The notes: a model not told the origin generated them from the letters alone. Shown: positions 15,089 through 22,031, counted from the first letter of the stretch. The stretch is 25,170 bases of DNA from MGOM01 sp035455265 (GCA_035455265.1 DATIFK010000181.1:1-25170), one strand, 5' to 3'. Program-made: numbers and translations.

Positions 15089-16509
15089 GTCCTACCTCCT
15101 GCACGCTCGTGCGTTGAGTCAAGGGGGAGATCCCAGGCTAGCGACTGCGACGCCTGGCGAGCCACGGCGAGTTGTTCCGCCACGGACGCCGGCGCCGTGC
15201 CGCCGATGGCGCGACGGCGACCCACGCTGTGCGTGGCGTCGAGGAACTCAAACGCCTGTTGGGTGAACGCGGCGTGGAGCACCTGCAATTCGGCCAGCGA
15301 GAAGGATCGCAGCGAGCGGCCCTGGTCCAGGGCAAGCCGCACCCAGCGGCCGACGACTTCGTGCGCCTGGCGAAACGGCACCCCTTGAAGCACGAGATGA
15401 TCCGCCAGGTCGACAGCCAGCAGGTCGTCGTCGATGGCGGCCGCCATCCGCTCGGGATGGACGGTCAGGCTCCGCAGCACTCCCGCGACCACGGGCAGAC
15501 ATGCCGCCAGGGTGTCGTACGCGTGGAACACGGCCGGCTTATCCTCCTGCAGGTCCTTGTCGTAAGCGGAGGGTAAGCCTTTGAGCGTAGCCAGCAGGCC
15601 GGCGAGATCTCCCATGAGAGCGCCCGAGCGGGCGCGCGTCAGCTCCAACACGTCGGGATTCTTCTTCTGCGGCATGAGGCTGGAGCCGGTGCTGAAGGCG
15701 TCGTGCAGCTCGAAGAAGCCGAACTCGCGCGTCGAGAATAGGATGACCGCGTCCGCCAGACGGCTCAGATGGATGCCGATGAGGGCGGCGGCGAAAATGA
15801 ACTCGGCGGCGAAGTCCCGGTCGGCGACGGCGTCGATACTGTTGGGGCAGGGCGCCCGGAAGCCGAGGTCGGCGGCCAGGGCCATGCGGTCGACGGGGAA
15901 GGACGTGCCCGCCAGGGCGCCCGACCCCAGGGGAAGCTGCGCCGCGCTGGCGCGCGCCTGGCGCAGCCGCTGCCGGTCACGTTGGAGCGGCCAGACGTGC
16001 GACAGCCACCAGTGTCCGAGCGTGATCGGCTGGGCCCGTTGCAGGTGGGTGTAGCCGGGCATCAGCATCTCAAGTTCCGTCTGTGCCCGGTTCATTAGAA
16101 CGGCCTGCAGGTTGGCCAAGGCGGCGTCCAATGGGGGTAGATGGTCCATCAGCCACAACCGCAGATCGGTGGCGACCTGGTCGTTGCGGCTACGGCCGGT
16201 GTGGAGCTTACCGGCCGGCGCTCCGATGAGTTCGGTCAGGCGGCGCTCGACGGCGGAGTGAACGTCCTCATCGTCCGGTTGGAAGGCAAACGCCTCGCCG
16301 TCGAATTCCCGGCCGACCTTTTCGAGGCCCGTGACGATCTCGTCCGCTTCCCCAGCGGTCAGGACGCCGGCCTGGCGCAGCGCACGTGCCCAGGCGGCGC
16401 TGGCCCGGACATCTTGCGCCGCCAGGCGCCGGTCGAACCCGATCGAGGCGTTGAATCGCTGCGCCCCGGGATCGAGCGCTTCACGGAAGCGGCTGCCCCA
16501 CATCGGCAT
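15085..16509 (-). CDS. argH: Argininosuccinate lyase
   Basis: Last step of arginine synthesis: argininosuccinate to arginine and fumarate. The 474-residue product is close to the usual 460-470. Superfamily signatures are HTGRSRNDQVATD (103-115), YTHLQRAQP with Thr154-His155, and the flexible GSSLMPQKKNPD loop (275-286) with the catalytic serine. I set the start at ATG 16509: GGAG is 6 bases upstream and it lies 11 bases past the argG stop; ATG 16503 is a second option. The frame is open for another 315 bases upstream, but that part is antisense-like Arg/Gly-rich sequence inside argG. The stop overlaps the lysW start in ATGA. Confidence 0.95.
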   Translation of the reverse strand: MPMWGSRFREALDPGAQRFNASIGFDRRLAAQDVRASAAWARALRQAGVLTAGEADEIVTGLEKVGREFDGEAFAFQPDDEDVHSAVERRLTELIGAPAGKLHTGRSRNDQVATDLRLWLMDHLPPLDAALANLQAVLMNRAQTELEMLMPGYTHLQRAQPITLGHWWLSHVWPLQRDRQRLRQARASAAQLPLGSGALAGTSFPVDRMALAADLGFRAPCPNSIDAVADRDFAAEFIFAAALIGIHLSRLADAVILFSTREFGFFELHDAFSTGSSLMPQKKNPDVLELTRARSGALMGDLAGLLATLKGLPSAYDKDLQEDKPAVFHAYDTLAACLPVVAGVLRSLTVHPERMAAAIDDDLLAVDLADHLVLQGVPFRQAHEVVGRWVRLALDQGRSLRSFSLAELQVLHAAFTQQAFEFLDATHSVGRRRAIGGTAPASVAEQLAVARQASQSLAWDLPLDSTHERAGGRT

Positions 16510-16520
16510 CGTAGGCTCCG

Positions 16521-17780
16521 TCAGTCGCGCTTGAAGCGCGAGTAATCCGGCTGCGCCATGTCGAGGCCGGACACCGGCAGGCCGTTGAGCGCCCGCACCT
16601 TGAGCGGAAGGCCGAACAGGCGGATGAAACCGCGCGCGTCGGCCTGATCGTAGACGTCCTCCTGGCCGAAGGTGGCGAAATCCTCCCGGTAGAGGCTGAG
16701 CGGGCTCCTGCGACCTACCGGGATGACGCTTCCTTTGAAGAGCTTGAGGCGCACGGTGCCCGTCACCGGGCCCTGGGTGTTGTCGAAGAAGGCGTCGAGC
16801 GCCTCGCGCACGGGGGAGAACCACTGGCCGTTGTAGACCAGGTCGGCATACTCGAGGGCCAGCAGGTCCTTCAAGCGCAGGGTGCCGCGGTCGAGGACGA
16901 TCGACTCGAGCTCGCGGTGCGCCGTCGAGAGGATCGTGCCGCCGGGCGTTTCGTAGACGCCGTGAGACTTCATCCCGACCAGGCGGCTCTCGACCAGGTC
17001 GACGCGCCCGACGCCGTGGGCGCCACCCAGGCGATTGAGGTGGGCGACGAGGTCGGCCGGGGGGAGCCGCTGCCCGTCGACCGCCACCGGCGTGCCGGAC
17101 TCGAACTCGATCTCGACCACGGCGGGTTCATCGGGCGCCTGTTCCGGCGAGACCGTCAGCGTGTACATCGCCTCTTCCGGCTCGAGCCACGGGTCCTCCA
17201 GCGGGCCGCCTTCATGCGAGATGTGCCACAAGTTGCGGTCGCGGCTGTAGATGGAACGCTCGCTGGCGGTGATCGGGATGTTGCGCTTTCGGGCGTAGGC
17301 GATGGCGTCCTCGCGGGAGCGGATCTCCCACTCGCGCCACGGGGCAACGATCCGCAGGCGCGGATCGAGTGCGGTATAGGTCAGCTCGAAGCGAACCTGG
17401 TCGTTGCCCTTGCCGGTGGCCCCGTGGGCGACGGCGTCAGCGTCGACCTCGTGCGCCACATCGACCTGGTGCTTGGCAATGAGCGGCCGAGCGATCGAGG
17501 TGCCGAGCAGATACTTGCGCTCGTAGACCGCCCCGGCGCGCAGCACACGGAACAGGTAGTCGCGGGCGAACTCCTGGCGCACGTCGCGCACGATCAAGCG
17601 ACTGGCGCCGCTGGCCAGGGACTTGGCTTCCAGACCGCCGAGCTCTTCCCCCTGACCGATGTCGGCGGTGAAACACACCACCTCGCAGCCGTAGTGCTCC
17701 TTCAGCCAGGGAACGATGACCGACGTGTCGAGGCCTCCCGAGTAGGCCAGGACGATTCGTCGGAGGGCCGGCTTCGACAT
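16521..17780 (-). CDS. argG: Argininosuccinate synthase
   Basis: Condenses citrulline and aspartate with ATP. The 419-residue protein opens with the PP-loop VLAYSGGLDTSV (10-21). Further signatures are CFTADIGQG, AHGATGKGNDQVRFE, APWREWEIRSR, SIYSRDRNLWHIS and GMKSHGVYETPGGT. Length and motifs match the family throughout. ATG 17780 has GGAAGGAG 6 bases upstream. It is the first structural gene after a promoter, Arg-rich leader ORF and intrinsic terminator at 17826-18024, and it is followed after 11 bases by argH. It is probably regulated by that leader. Confidence 0.96.
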   Translation of the reverse strand: MSKPALRRIVLAYSGGLDTSVIVPWLKEHYGCEVVCFTADIGQGEELGGLEAKSLASGASRLIVRDVRQEFARDYLFRVLRAGAVYERKYLLGTSIARPLIAKHQVDVAHEVDADAVAHGATGKGNDQVRFELTYTALDPRLRIVAPWREWEIRSREDAIAYARKRNIPITASERSIYSRDRNLWHISHEGGPLEDPWLEPEEAMYTLTVSPEQAPDEPAVVEIEFESGTPVAVDGQRLPPADLVAHLNRLGGAHGVGRVDLVESRLVGMKSHGVYETPGGTILSTAHRELESIVLDRGTLRLKDLLALEYADLVYNGQWFSPVREALDAFFDNTQGPVTGTVRLKLFKGSVIPVGRRSPLSLYREDFATFGQEDVYDQADARGFIRLFGLPLKVRALNGLPVSGLDMAQPDYSRFKRD

Positions 17781-17825
17781 CCCATGCTCCTTCCCTCTCG
17801 CCGGGGCCCATGGGCTCCGGTCGGG

Positions 17826-17858
17826 AAAACAGAAAGGCCCTCCTGGGAAGGAGGGCCT
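17826..17858 (-). terminator. Intrinsic terminator in the argG leader (attenuator 3:4 hairpin)
   Basis: On the minus strand the arms AGGCCCTCCT (17858-17849) and AGGAGGGCCT (17844-17835) form a perfect 10-bp stem with a 4-base loop. They are followed at once by TTTCTGTTTT (17835-17826), a proper T-tract. The hairpin ends 46 bases before the argG start codon and downstream of the candidate promoter, so it can stop transcription before argG. The alternative pairing partner is at 17916-17927. Confidence 0.8.
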
Positions 17859-17892
17859 GGACTGGCCGTGGCGGTATGTGCTTAAGGAGCGC

Positions 17893-17988
17893 TCAGCCTT
17901 GCCTCAGCACCACCAGCCACCCTTCCCGAGGGGAGAGGTGGCGCGGACGACGAGCGCGAGGCTGGGGCGAGCACAAGTCCGGCATCAT
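17893..17988 (-). CDS. Putative Arg-rich leader peptide controlling argG
   Basis: A 31-codon ORF begins ATGATG (17988-17983) and stops at TGA 17895-17893. It contains six Arg, four of them in the hexapeptide RARRPR (17958-17941). The first ATG coincides with the expected transcription start of the promoter at 17997-18024, so it would be translated leaderless; no Shine-Dalgarno is visible. Ribosome stalling on the Arg codons would cover the 5' arm of a hairpin (17942-17931 pairing with 17927-17916) and free the 3' arm to pair with the terminator. Arg-rich ORFs arise easily in GC-rich DNA, so the case rests on the arrangement. Confidence 0.55.
   Translation of the reverse strand: MMPDLCSPQPRARRPRHLSPREGWLVVLRQG
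17916..17942 (-). promoter_or_regulatory. Attenuator 1:2 hairpin / antiterminator strand
   Basis: On the minus strand GCCACCTCTCCC (17942-17931) pairs with GGGAAGGGTGGC (17927-17916): 11 of 12 positions with a 3-base loop. The second arm is also complementary to CCCTCCTTCCC (17855-17845), the 5' arm plus loop of the terminator, with one mismatch. The two foldings are mutually exclusive. The hairpin resembles dispersed CCTCTCCC palindromes seen elsewhere in the window. Confidence 0.6.
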
Positions 17989-17996
17989 TTGGCTAC

Positions 17997-18024
17997 ATTG
18001 TCATCATTTGTTTCGAGATGTCAA
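17997..18024 (-). promoter_or_regulatory. Promoter of the argG operon
   Basis: A perfect TTGACA -35 box (18024-18019), a 16-base spacer and GACAAT (18002-17997) as -10 box. Transcription should begin near 17990. The sequence is clearly more AT-rich than its surroundings. CATCATTTG occurs twice in direct orientation on the plus strand (17983-17991 and 18002-18010), flanking the -10 box, a possible regulator site. Nothing else is seen in 18025-18073. Confidence 0.7.
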
Positions 18025-18073
18025 GAGTCAATCGCGCGCTCGCGGCGGAGGAGGCGCACAGCCGCGCCAGGGG

Positions 18074-19444
18074 CTAGAAGGTATGGGTGGGAGGCGCGGC
18101 GGTGGCGATCAGGAAGATGACGACCAGCGCCCAGATCGCCAGCATCACCGGGGCTTCCCACCGCACCCTGCTTGCGCGCCCCTCGGGTTTCTCAGACACT
18201 CCCGTCGCAGCCGCCAAGGAGTCGCCGATCATCCCTCCCAGCCAGGCCGCCGCCATCGAGGCCAGAAGCCCGGTCAGCAGGGAGACGGCGATGTCGAAGC
18301 CGCGGAACTGGACGTAGCTGTACCAGCGAGGGATCAGCGCGAGCGCCACGGCCGACCCAGGCAGAACCCAAGCCGCGGCCGCGGGTGCGGAGATCGCCCC
18401 GCCGGCCCGGCGGGCGCGCCAGGCGTAGGCCAGGTCGAGCGCCATCAGAGGCGGCAGCAGAGGCAACCAGGCCCCCGTCGGGATTTCGGGGAAGGCAAAG
18501 GCCTGGACGAGCGCGAAGCGAGTCGCCAGGGTGAGCAGCCCAACCGCTGTTGCAGCTCCATACGAACGCGTGGCGCGGTTCACCAGGGATCCCAGGAGCA
18601 CGGCCAGGGCGGTGATCAAGGTGGGAAGGAGCCAGATCGGTCGCGCGATGGCCGCCGGATTCGCAGCCGAGAAGTCCCCGATCAAGACCTGGGCGGTGAT
18701 GGAAGCCGCTCCCAAAAAGAAAACCAGCGTGAAGGCGGAGCTGGGTCGGAGTCCACCCCAGGTGTGGCGGGCGGGCAGGGTGCTCTGGTGAAGGAGCACT
18801 CCGAGCACGGCTACCATCACCGCGGACAGCATCAGGACGAGATGGGGCAGACTCCAGGCCGAGATGTCCTCGCCGTAGATGAGATGCCAAACGGGGTCGG
18901 CGGGGACGGTGAATAGAAGGAAGCCCCCGACCAGCCACAACAGGGTCAGTGGGTGATCGGCCTGCAAGCGATCCCGCAGCCCTCCGCGCCCCTGCCGCAG
19001 GGCTTGGAAGAGACTGACCGCTGCCAGGGCCGGAGGTACGAGAAGCCCGAAGTAGATCAGCAGGTGGGGCCGCCAAAGCAGGTCTTCTCCGAACGGAAGA
19101 CCGAATTTGCGGTGCCACACCTCGTCCCAGAAACCTCCGACGGTCAGCGAGAGCGTGCTCACGGCCAACAACATGGCCATCCAGCGGCGCGCCGAAGAGG
19201 CCAGGCCGGCCTGGATCGAACCCCGCGACGTTTCTGGGCGCGCCGCAAGCAGACGCCAACCGAGGAGCGTGAAGAGCAGAACCCATCCAATCAACACGGC
19301 GATGCCGACGGCGAAGAGGGCCAGACCGCTATGAGGGACGCCTGCCCAATAGCCCAGGGCGGCGAGCGCCACCCCAACAAGCGCCGCAGCGGCCAATGGG
19401 CGCAGGCGGGAGGAATTCTCTACGCTGATGGCATCGAAACGCAT
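18074..19444 (-). CDS. Polytopic membrane protein, function unknown, with duplicated D-x2-WH...PHL motif
   Basis: The 456-residue product is almost entirely hydrophobic, with roughly 10-12 predicted membrane segments. I know no family name. Two related motifs stand out at membrane boundaries: Asp107-x2-Trp110-His111-x9-Asp121-x2-Trp124-x-Pro126-His127-Leu, and Asp183-x2-Trp186-His187-x4-Glu192-Asp193-x3-Trp197-x2-Pro200-His201-Leu. Paired His and Asp in such positions could bind a metal or haem; this is inference. I chose ATG 19444 because GGGAGG lies 9 bases upstream; the frame is open much further, but there it is a shadow of the ABC permease gene. It is transcribed towards argG, with 293 bp between. 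Confidence 0.75.
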   Translation of the reverse strand: MRFDAISVENSSRLRPLAAAALVGVALAALGYWAGVPHSGLALFAVGIAVLIGWVLLFTLLGWRLLAARPETSRGSIQAGLASSARRWMAMLLAVSTLSLTVGGFWDEVWHRKFGLPFGEDLLWRPHLLIYFGLLVPPALAAVSLFQALRQGRGGLRDRLQADHPLTLLWLVGGFLLFTVPADPVWHLIYGEDISAWSLPHLVLMLSAVMVAVLGVLLHQSTLPARHTWGGLRPSSAFTLVFFLGAASITAQVLIGDFSAANPAAIARPIWLLPTLITALAVLLGSLVNRATRSYGAATAVGLLTLATRFALVQAFAFPEIPTGAWLPLLPPLMALDLAYAWRARRAGGAISAPAAAAWVLPGSAVALALIPRWYSYVQFRGFDIAVSLLTGLLASMAAAWLGGMIGDSLAAATGVSEKPEGRASRVRWEAPVMLAIWALVVIFLIATAAPPTHTF

Positions 19445-19605
19445 TTGGAAGGCCCTCCCTTGAGACGAGCCGGCCATCATACCAGGTCCAATCCGCGATC
19501 GACGGGTGGATTTCCTGCGGAGGTCAGCCACCGGCGCGTGGCTCATCCAAGGCCGCAGGTCATCGAAGACTACGTTTCGACGACGTGGTTCCTCGCGCGA
19601 GCACC

Positions 19606-20418
19606 CTATCGTATGAGAACGAGTCCGGCGATGTACGGCAGCAAGGCCAGCAGAGCGAGCGCCGGGTGCGCGCGGCGCGCGGCATTCTTGCTGTCCCAGC
19701 GGAAGAGATAGACCGCAAGGTAGAACGCCAGGGCCCCCGAGGCCACCAGGATCGCCAGGGACAACACGGAGTTGACGGGCATGGTCTGGCCCATCGCCAG
19801 CTCCCCGAACGCGTTCATCGCATACGTCGTCGGGAGCAGCAGTGCCACCTTGCCGAGGCCGGTCGGCAGCATGCTGGTTGGAAGCATCAGCCCTCCCAGG
19901 ACCATCGACGGCAGGAAGATGAGCTGCGACAGCAGTACCGTCATCTGATTGTTGGACGAGACGACTCCGATGAGCCCGGCGATCCCGGCGAAGGCGAAAG
20001 ACATCGCCAGGAAGACCAGCAGGAATCCCGCCCAACTGGTGGGGACGGCGGCGTGGAAGAGGGAGGGCGCGCTGACGCCCACCAGGATCGCCACGATCAA
20101 CGAGTGCACCATCGTCGTCAGCACCGGAATGACGAGGATCGACAGGGCCGGGACGCCGTTGACCTTGTAGCTGCGGAAGATGCCGGCCTCGCGGGCTTCG
20201 ACCAGGGTCCCCGGCAAGGCGAGCAGGGTCCCGCTCATGACGGCCAGCACGGCCATCGCCGGGATCAGGCTTCCCAGAAAGCCCGGGTTGACCTGGCCCA
20301 TCAACGCGCCCATCAGGAGGTAGAAGCCCAGGGGGAACAGGTAGTTCATGAGCAGGAGCGAGCGGTCGCGGATTCCGGTCCGGAACTGGAAGGCGAGGTG
20401 TTGGGCGAAGGCGTTCAT
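19606..20418 (-). CDS. ABC-2 type transporter permease
   Basis: The 270-residue protein has about six membrane segments, the usual size for ABC-2 exporter permeases. The family pattern is visible: an N-terminal amphipathic stretch, LVEAREAGIFRSYKVNGV (the conserved E-x3-G-x4 elbow region), and LPSMVLGGLMLPTSMLP followed by LPTTYAMNAF before the last helices. ATG 20418 overlaps the stop of the ATPase gene in ATGA, so the two subunits are translationally coupled. Likely cargo is a drug, lipid or surface-polymer component; nothing in the sequence decides. Confidence 0.9.
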   Translation of the reverse strand: MNAFAQHLAFQFRTGIRDRSLLLMNYLFPLGFYLLMGALMGQVNPGFLGSLIPAMAVLAVMSGTLLALPGTLVEAREAGIFRSYKVNGVPALSILVIPVLTTMVHSLIVAILVGVSAPSLFHAAVPTSWAGFLLVFLAMSFAFAGIAGLIGVVSSNNQMTVLLSQLIFLPSMVLGGLMLPTSMLPTGLGKVALLLPTTYAMNAFGELAMGQTMPVNSVLSLAILVASGALAFYLAVYLFRWDSKNAARRAHPALALLALLPYIAGLVLIR

Positions 20419-21332
20419 TGGGCAGCCCCGTGATGGGTGATCTCAAGGAAACGGTCTTCCAGGGAGGGGCGCTCCACTCGCAGGTCCACCAGCTGGTCGG
20501 ATTGCGCGTGAAGGTAGGCCATCAAGGCGGAGACGGTGCCGCCGACGTCGGTGGTGAAGTAGATGAAGTACTCCTCTTGCCGGGACGTCTGTTGGATGCC
20601 GGGGAACTTCGCTTCGGGTCGCGCCAGACTCGAGCCCTCGGTGCGCACGGAGATCTTGGTCAGGCCGGCGCCGGCCGCCGTCAGCTCGAGCGGTGTACCG
20701 ATGGTGGCGATCTTGCCTCGCAGCAGGATGGCCACGCGCGTCGCCAGCTCGGCGGCCTCGGCCATATCGTGCGTCGCCAGCAGAATCGTGGTTCCGTCGG
20801 CCTGCAGCTCGCGCATCAGGTCGTGAAGCTGGACGCGCGAGGCGACATCCAGCCCGGCCGTCGGCTCGTCGAGGAAGATGACCGGGGGCTTGTGCGCCAC
20901 CGCCAGGGCCAGGGCCAGGCGGCGTTGTTGCCCGGCTGAAAGCTGGTGATATTGGGCCGACCTCTTCTCGTTCAACCCCAACCGGTCGAGCAGGTCGTCG
21001 CGCGGCGGGAGACCGTGATAGGCGCAGAACAGGCGCATCGATTCATCGACGCGGATGTTGGCCGGCAATCCCGAGGACTGCAGCTGCACCCCGAGCACAC
21101 GTTTCAAGAGATGGGGTTGGTGTCCGGGGTCGACGCCGGCCACCCGGAGCTCGCCCCCGTCGATGAGGCGCAAGCCCTCGAGGCTCTCCATCGTGCTCGT
21201 CTTGCCGGCCCCGTTCGGCCCGAGCAGGCCGAAGATCTCGCCGCGATTCACTTCGAAGGTGATGCCGTCAACGGCCACGAAGTCGCCGTAGACTTTGCGG
21301 AAATCCCGCACTTCGATGATGGAGTCTTCCAT
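20415..21332 (-). CDS. ABC-2 exporter ATP-binding protein
   Basis: A 305-residue ATPase of the CcmA/drug-exporter type. Walker A is GPNGAGKTS (38-46), the Q-loop is in VQLQSSGL, the signature is LSAGQQRR (a variant of LSGGQ), Walker B is VIFLDEPTAGLD, and the switch His is in LLATHDMAEA. The C-terminal 80 residues form the extra domain common to exporter ATPases. ATG 21332 is preceded by AAGGGAT. Downstream the permease overlaps by 4 bases. The 5' region carries a TAGAAT -10-like box on the minus strand (21433-21428). Confidence 0.93.
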   Translation of the reverse strand: MEDSIIEVRDFRKVYGDFVAVDGITFEVNRGEIFGLLGPNGAGKTSTMESLEGLRLIDGGELRVAGVDPGHQPHLLKRVLGVQLQSSGLPANIRVDESMRLFCAYHGLPPRDDLLDRLGLNEKRSAQYHQLSAGQQRRLALALAVAHKPPVIFLDEPTAGLDVASRVQLHDLMRELQADGTTILLATHDMAEAAELATRVAILLRGKIATIGTPLELTAAGAGLTKISVRTEGSSLARPEAKFPGIQQTSRQEEYFIYFTTDVGGTVSALMAYLHAQSDQLVDLRVERPSLEDRFLEITHHGAAQ

Positions 21333-21427
21333 GGGATCCCTTTCCGGGGTAAGGCCCGGTTGCTCATATTGCGGAGTAAGTCCGTCCGGGTTTCCAGCCG
21401 CGACGAGCGCGGATGGGCTGCTCGGCT

Positions 21428-21433
21428 ATTCTA
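21428..21433 (-). promoter_or_regulatory. Possible -10 box for the ABC-2 exporter operon
   Basis: TAGAAT on the minus strand would give a leader of about 90 bases before the ATPase start. No convincing -35 box is present. The same hexamer precedes mutY and the zinc ATPase gene. Confidence 0.3.
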
Positions 21434-21614
21434 TCCCCCGCATCGCTGATGCAGCGGAGGAGGAGTCGCACCTGTCAGATGAACGCCGCTGTCGGCGGAC
21501 CACCTGCAAGTGACGAAGAACCCTGGCTGAATGTCGGCGAGCAAAAGCAGCCGCCTTTGAGACCGAGGCGGTCCCTCGCGCGGCGTGGACGCCGGCTCGG
21601 GACGCACGGGCTCC

Positions 21615-21642
21615 TGATGACTGATAACTGACGACTGACGAC
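21615..21642 (+). repeat. Heptanucleotide tandem repeat (TGATGAC/TGATAAC/TGACGAC x2)
   Basis: Four in-phase 7-base units related to TGACGAC, between the first two copies of the 36-bp repeat. They resemble the short tandemly repeated heptamers known from cyanobacteria and other filamentous bacteria. Confidence 0.7.
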
Positions 21643-21752
21643 TGTCTTTGGGTGGGCGCGGTCCCTCGCGCGGCGTGGACGCTGGCTCGGGACGCTCCGT
21701 CGGATTCGAATTCGACGACCGCGTTGTAGGGATCGGTGCTTGGAGCTTGACT

Positions 21753-21829
21753 TGACGCAGTGGGCGCGGAGGGGCTCGAACCCGCACGACCTTCATGACC
21801 CCCGTAGGGGGTACGGGTGTGACCGAGTC
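21753..21829 (-). pseudogene. Degenerate tRNA copy (3' part of tRNA-Val duplicated)
   Basis: Bases 21760-21783 are identical to 21939-21962 (acceptor 3' strand and T-arm of the intact tRNA). Then follow a 2-base insertion and eight more identical bases. The anticodon and D-arm region is scrambled and replaced by an ACCCCC-TAC-GGGGGT hairpin; no 5' acceptor strand is found. The tRNA 3' flank (TGACG-AGTGGGCGCGG) is shared too, so this is a decayed tandem copy about 179 bp from the real gene. Confidence 0.7.
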
Positions 21830-21939
21830 GTGGGCGCGGTCCCTCGCGCGGCGTGGACGCCGGCTCGGAACGCTCCGTTCAGGATGGGCTAGATGTCCGC
21901 GGGGAGGAACCGTTCTCTTTCGGCCGGCTCGTGACGTAG

Positions 21940-22013
21940 TGGGCGCGGAGGGGCTCGAACCCACGACCTTACGGATGTGAACCGTACGCTCTAACCAACT
22001 GAGCTACGCGCCC
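21940..22013 (-). tRNA. tRNA-Val (anticodon CAC)
   Basis: On the minus strand the cloverleaf is complete. The acceptor GGGCGCG pairs with CGCGCCC, the D-stem is GCTC/GAGC with loop AGTTGGTTA, and the anticodon stem TACGG/CCGTA encloses TTCACAT (anticodon CAC, reading GUG). The variable loop is AGGTC, and the T-arm is GTGGG-TTCGAGC-CCCTC with one U-U mismatch. The discriminator is A, and CCA is not encoded. Confidence 0.93.
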
Positions 22014-22025
22014 GTGGGCGACCTC

Positions 22026-22031
22026 ATTATA
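22026..22031 (-). promoter_or_regulatory. -10 box of the tRNA-Val gene
   Basis: A perfect TATAAT on the minus strand lies 12 bases upstream of the tRNA 5' end. No consensus -35 is seen at the expected distance. Confidence 0.55.

Larger units (their letters stand above)
21570..21873. repeat. Three copies of a 36-bp direct repeat (GGTCCCTCGCGCGGCGTGGA...)
   Basis: Copies at 21570-21605, 21660-21695 and 21838-21873 differ by one or two bases. Copies 2 and 3 are additionally preceded by GTGGGCGCG and followed by TCCGT. Spacing is irregular (90 and 178 bp). They give open frames reading PASTPREGP in reverse, which is not a gene. Apart from these repeats, the tRNA copies and the heptamers, I see no gene in 21333-22197. 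Confidence 0.8.

Noticed and set aside
14922..15122. 66-codon minus ORF at the lysW position
   Set aside because: Wrong frame; the CPEC...CPEC...EDWGE carrier is read in the overlapping frame 14918-15088.
16510..16824. 105-codon N-terminal extension of ArgH
   Set aside because: It overlaps argG out of frame; ATG 16509 has a ribosome site and matches family length.
17826..18024. T-box riboswitch in the argG leader
   Set aside because: The region contains GGGTGGC but not the conserved AGGGTGGNACCGCG element, and the leader is too short for stem I plus antiterminator.
19445..20446. Upstream extension giving a 790-codon minus ORF
   Set aside because: The extra 334 codons are an out-of-frame shadow of the ABC-2 permease with no membrane-protein character; ATG 19444 fits.
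21753..21793. Integration attachment site (tRNA 3'-end duplication)
   Set aside because: The copies are only 179 bp apart, flanking repeats show the same offset, and no integrase or cargo lies between; tandem duplication explains it.
21570..21873. CRISPR array from three 36-bp repeats
   Set aside because: Only three copies, spacing 54 and 142 bp and irregular, one spacer containing a tRNA fragment, and no cas genes.
21431..21964. 177-codon minus ORF with PASTPREGP repeats
   Set aside because: It is composed of direct repeats and tRNA-derived sequence.
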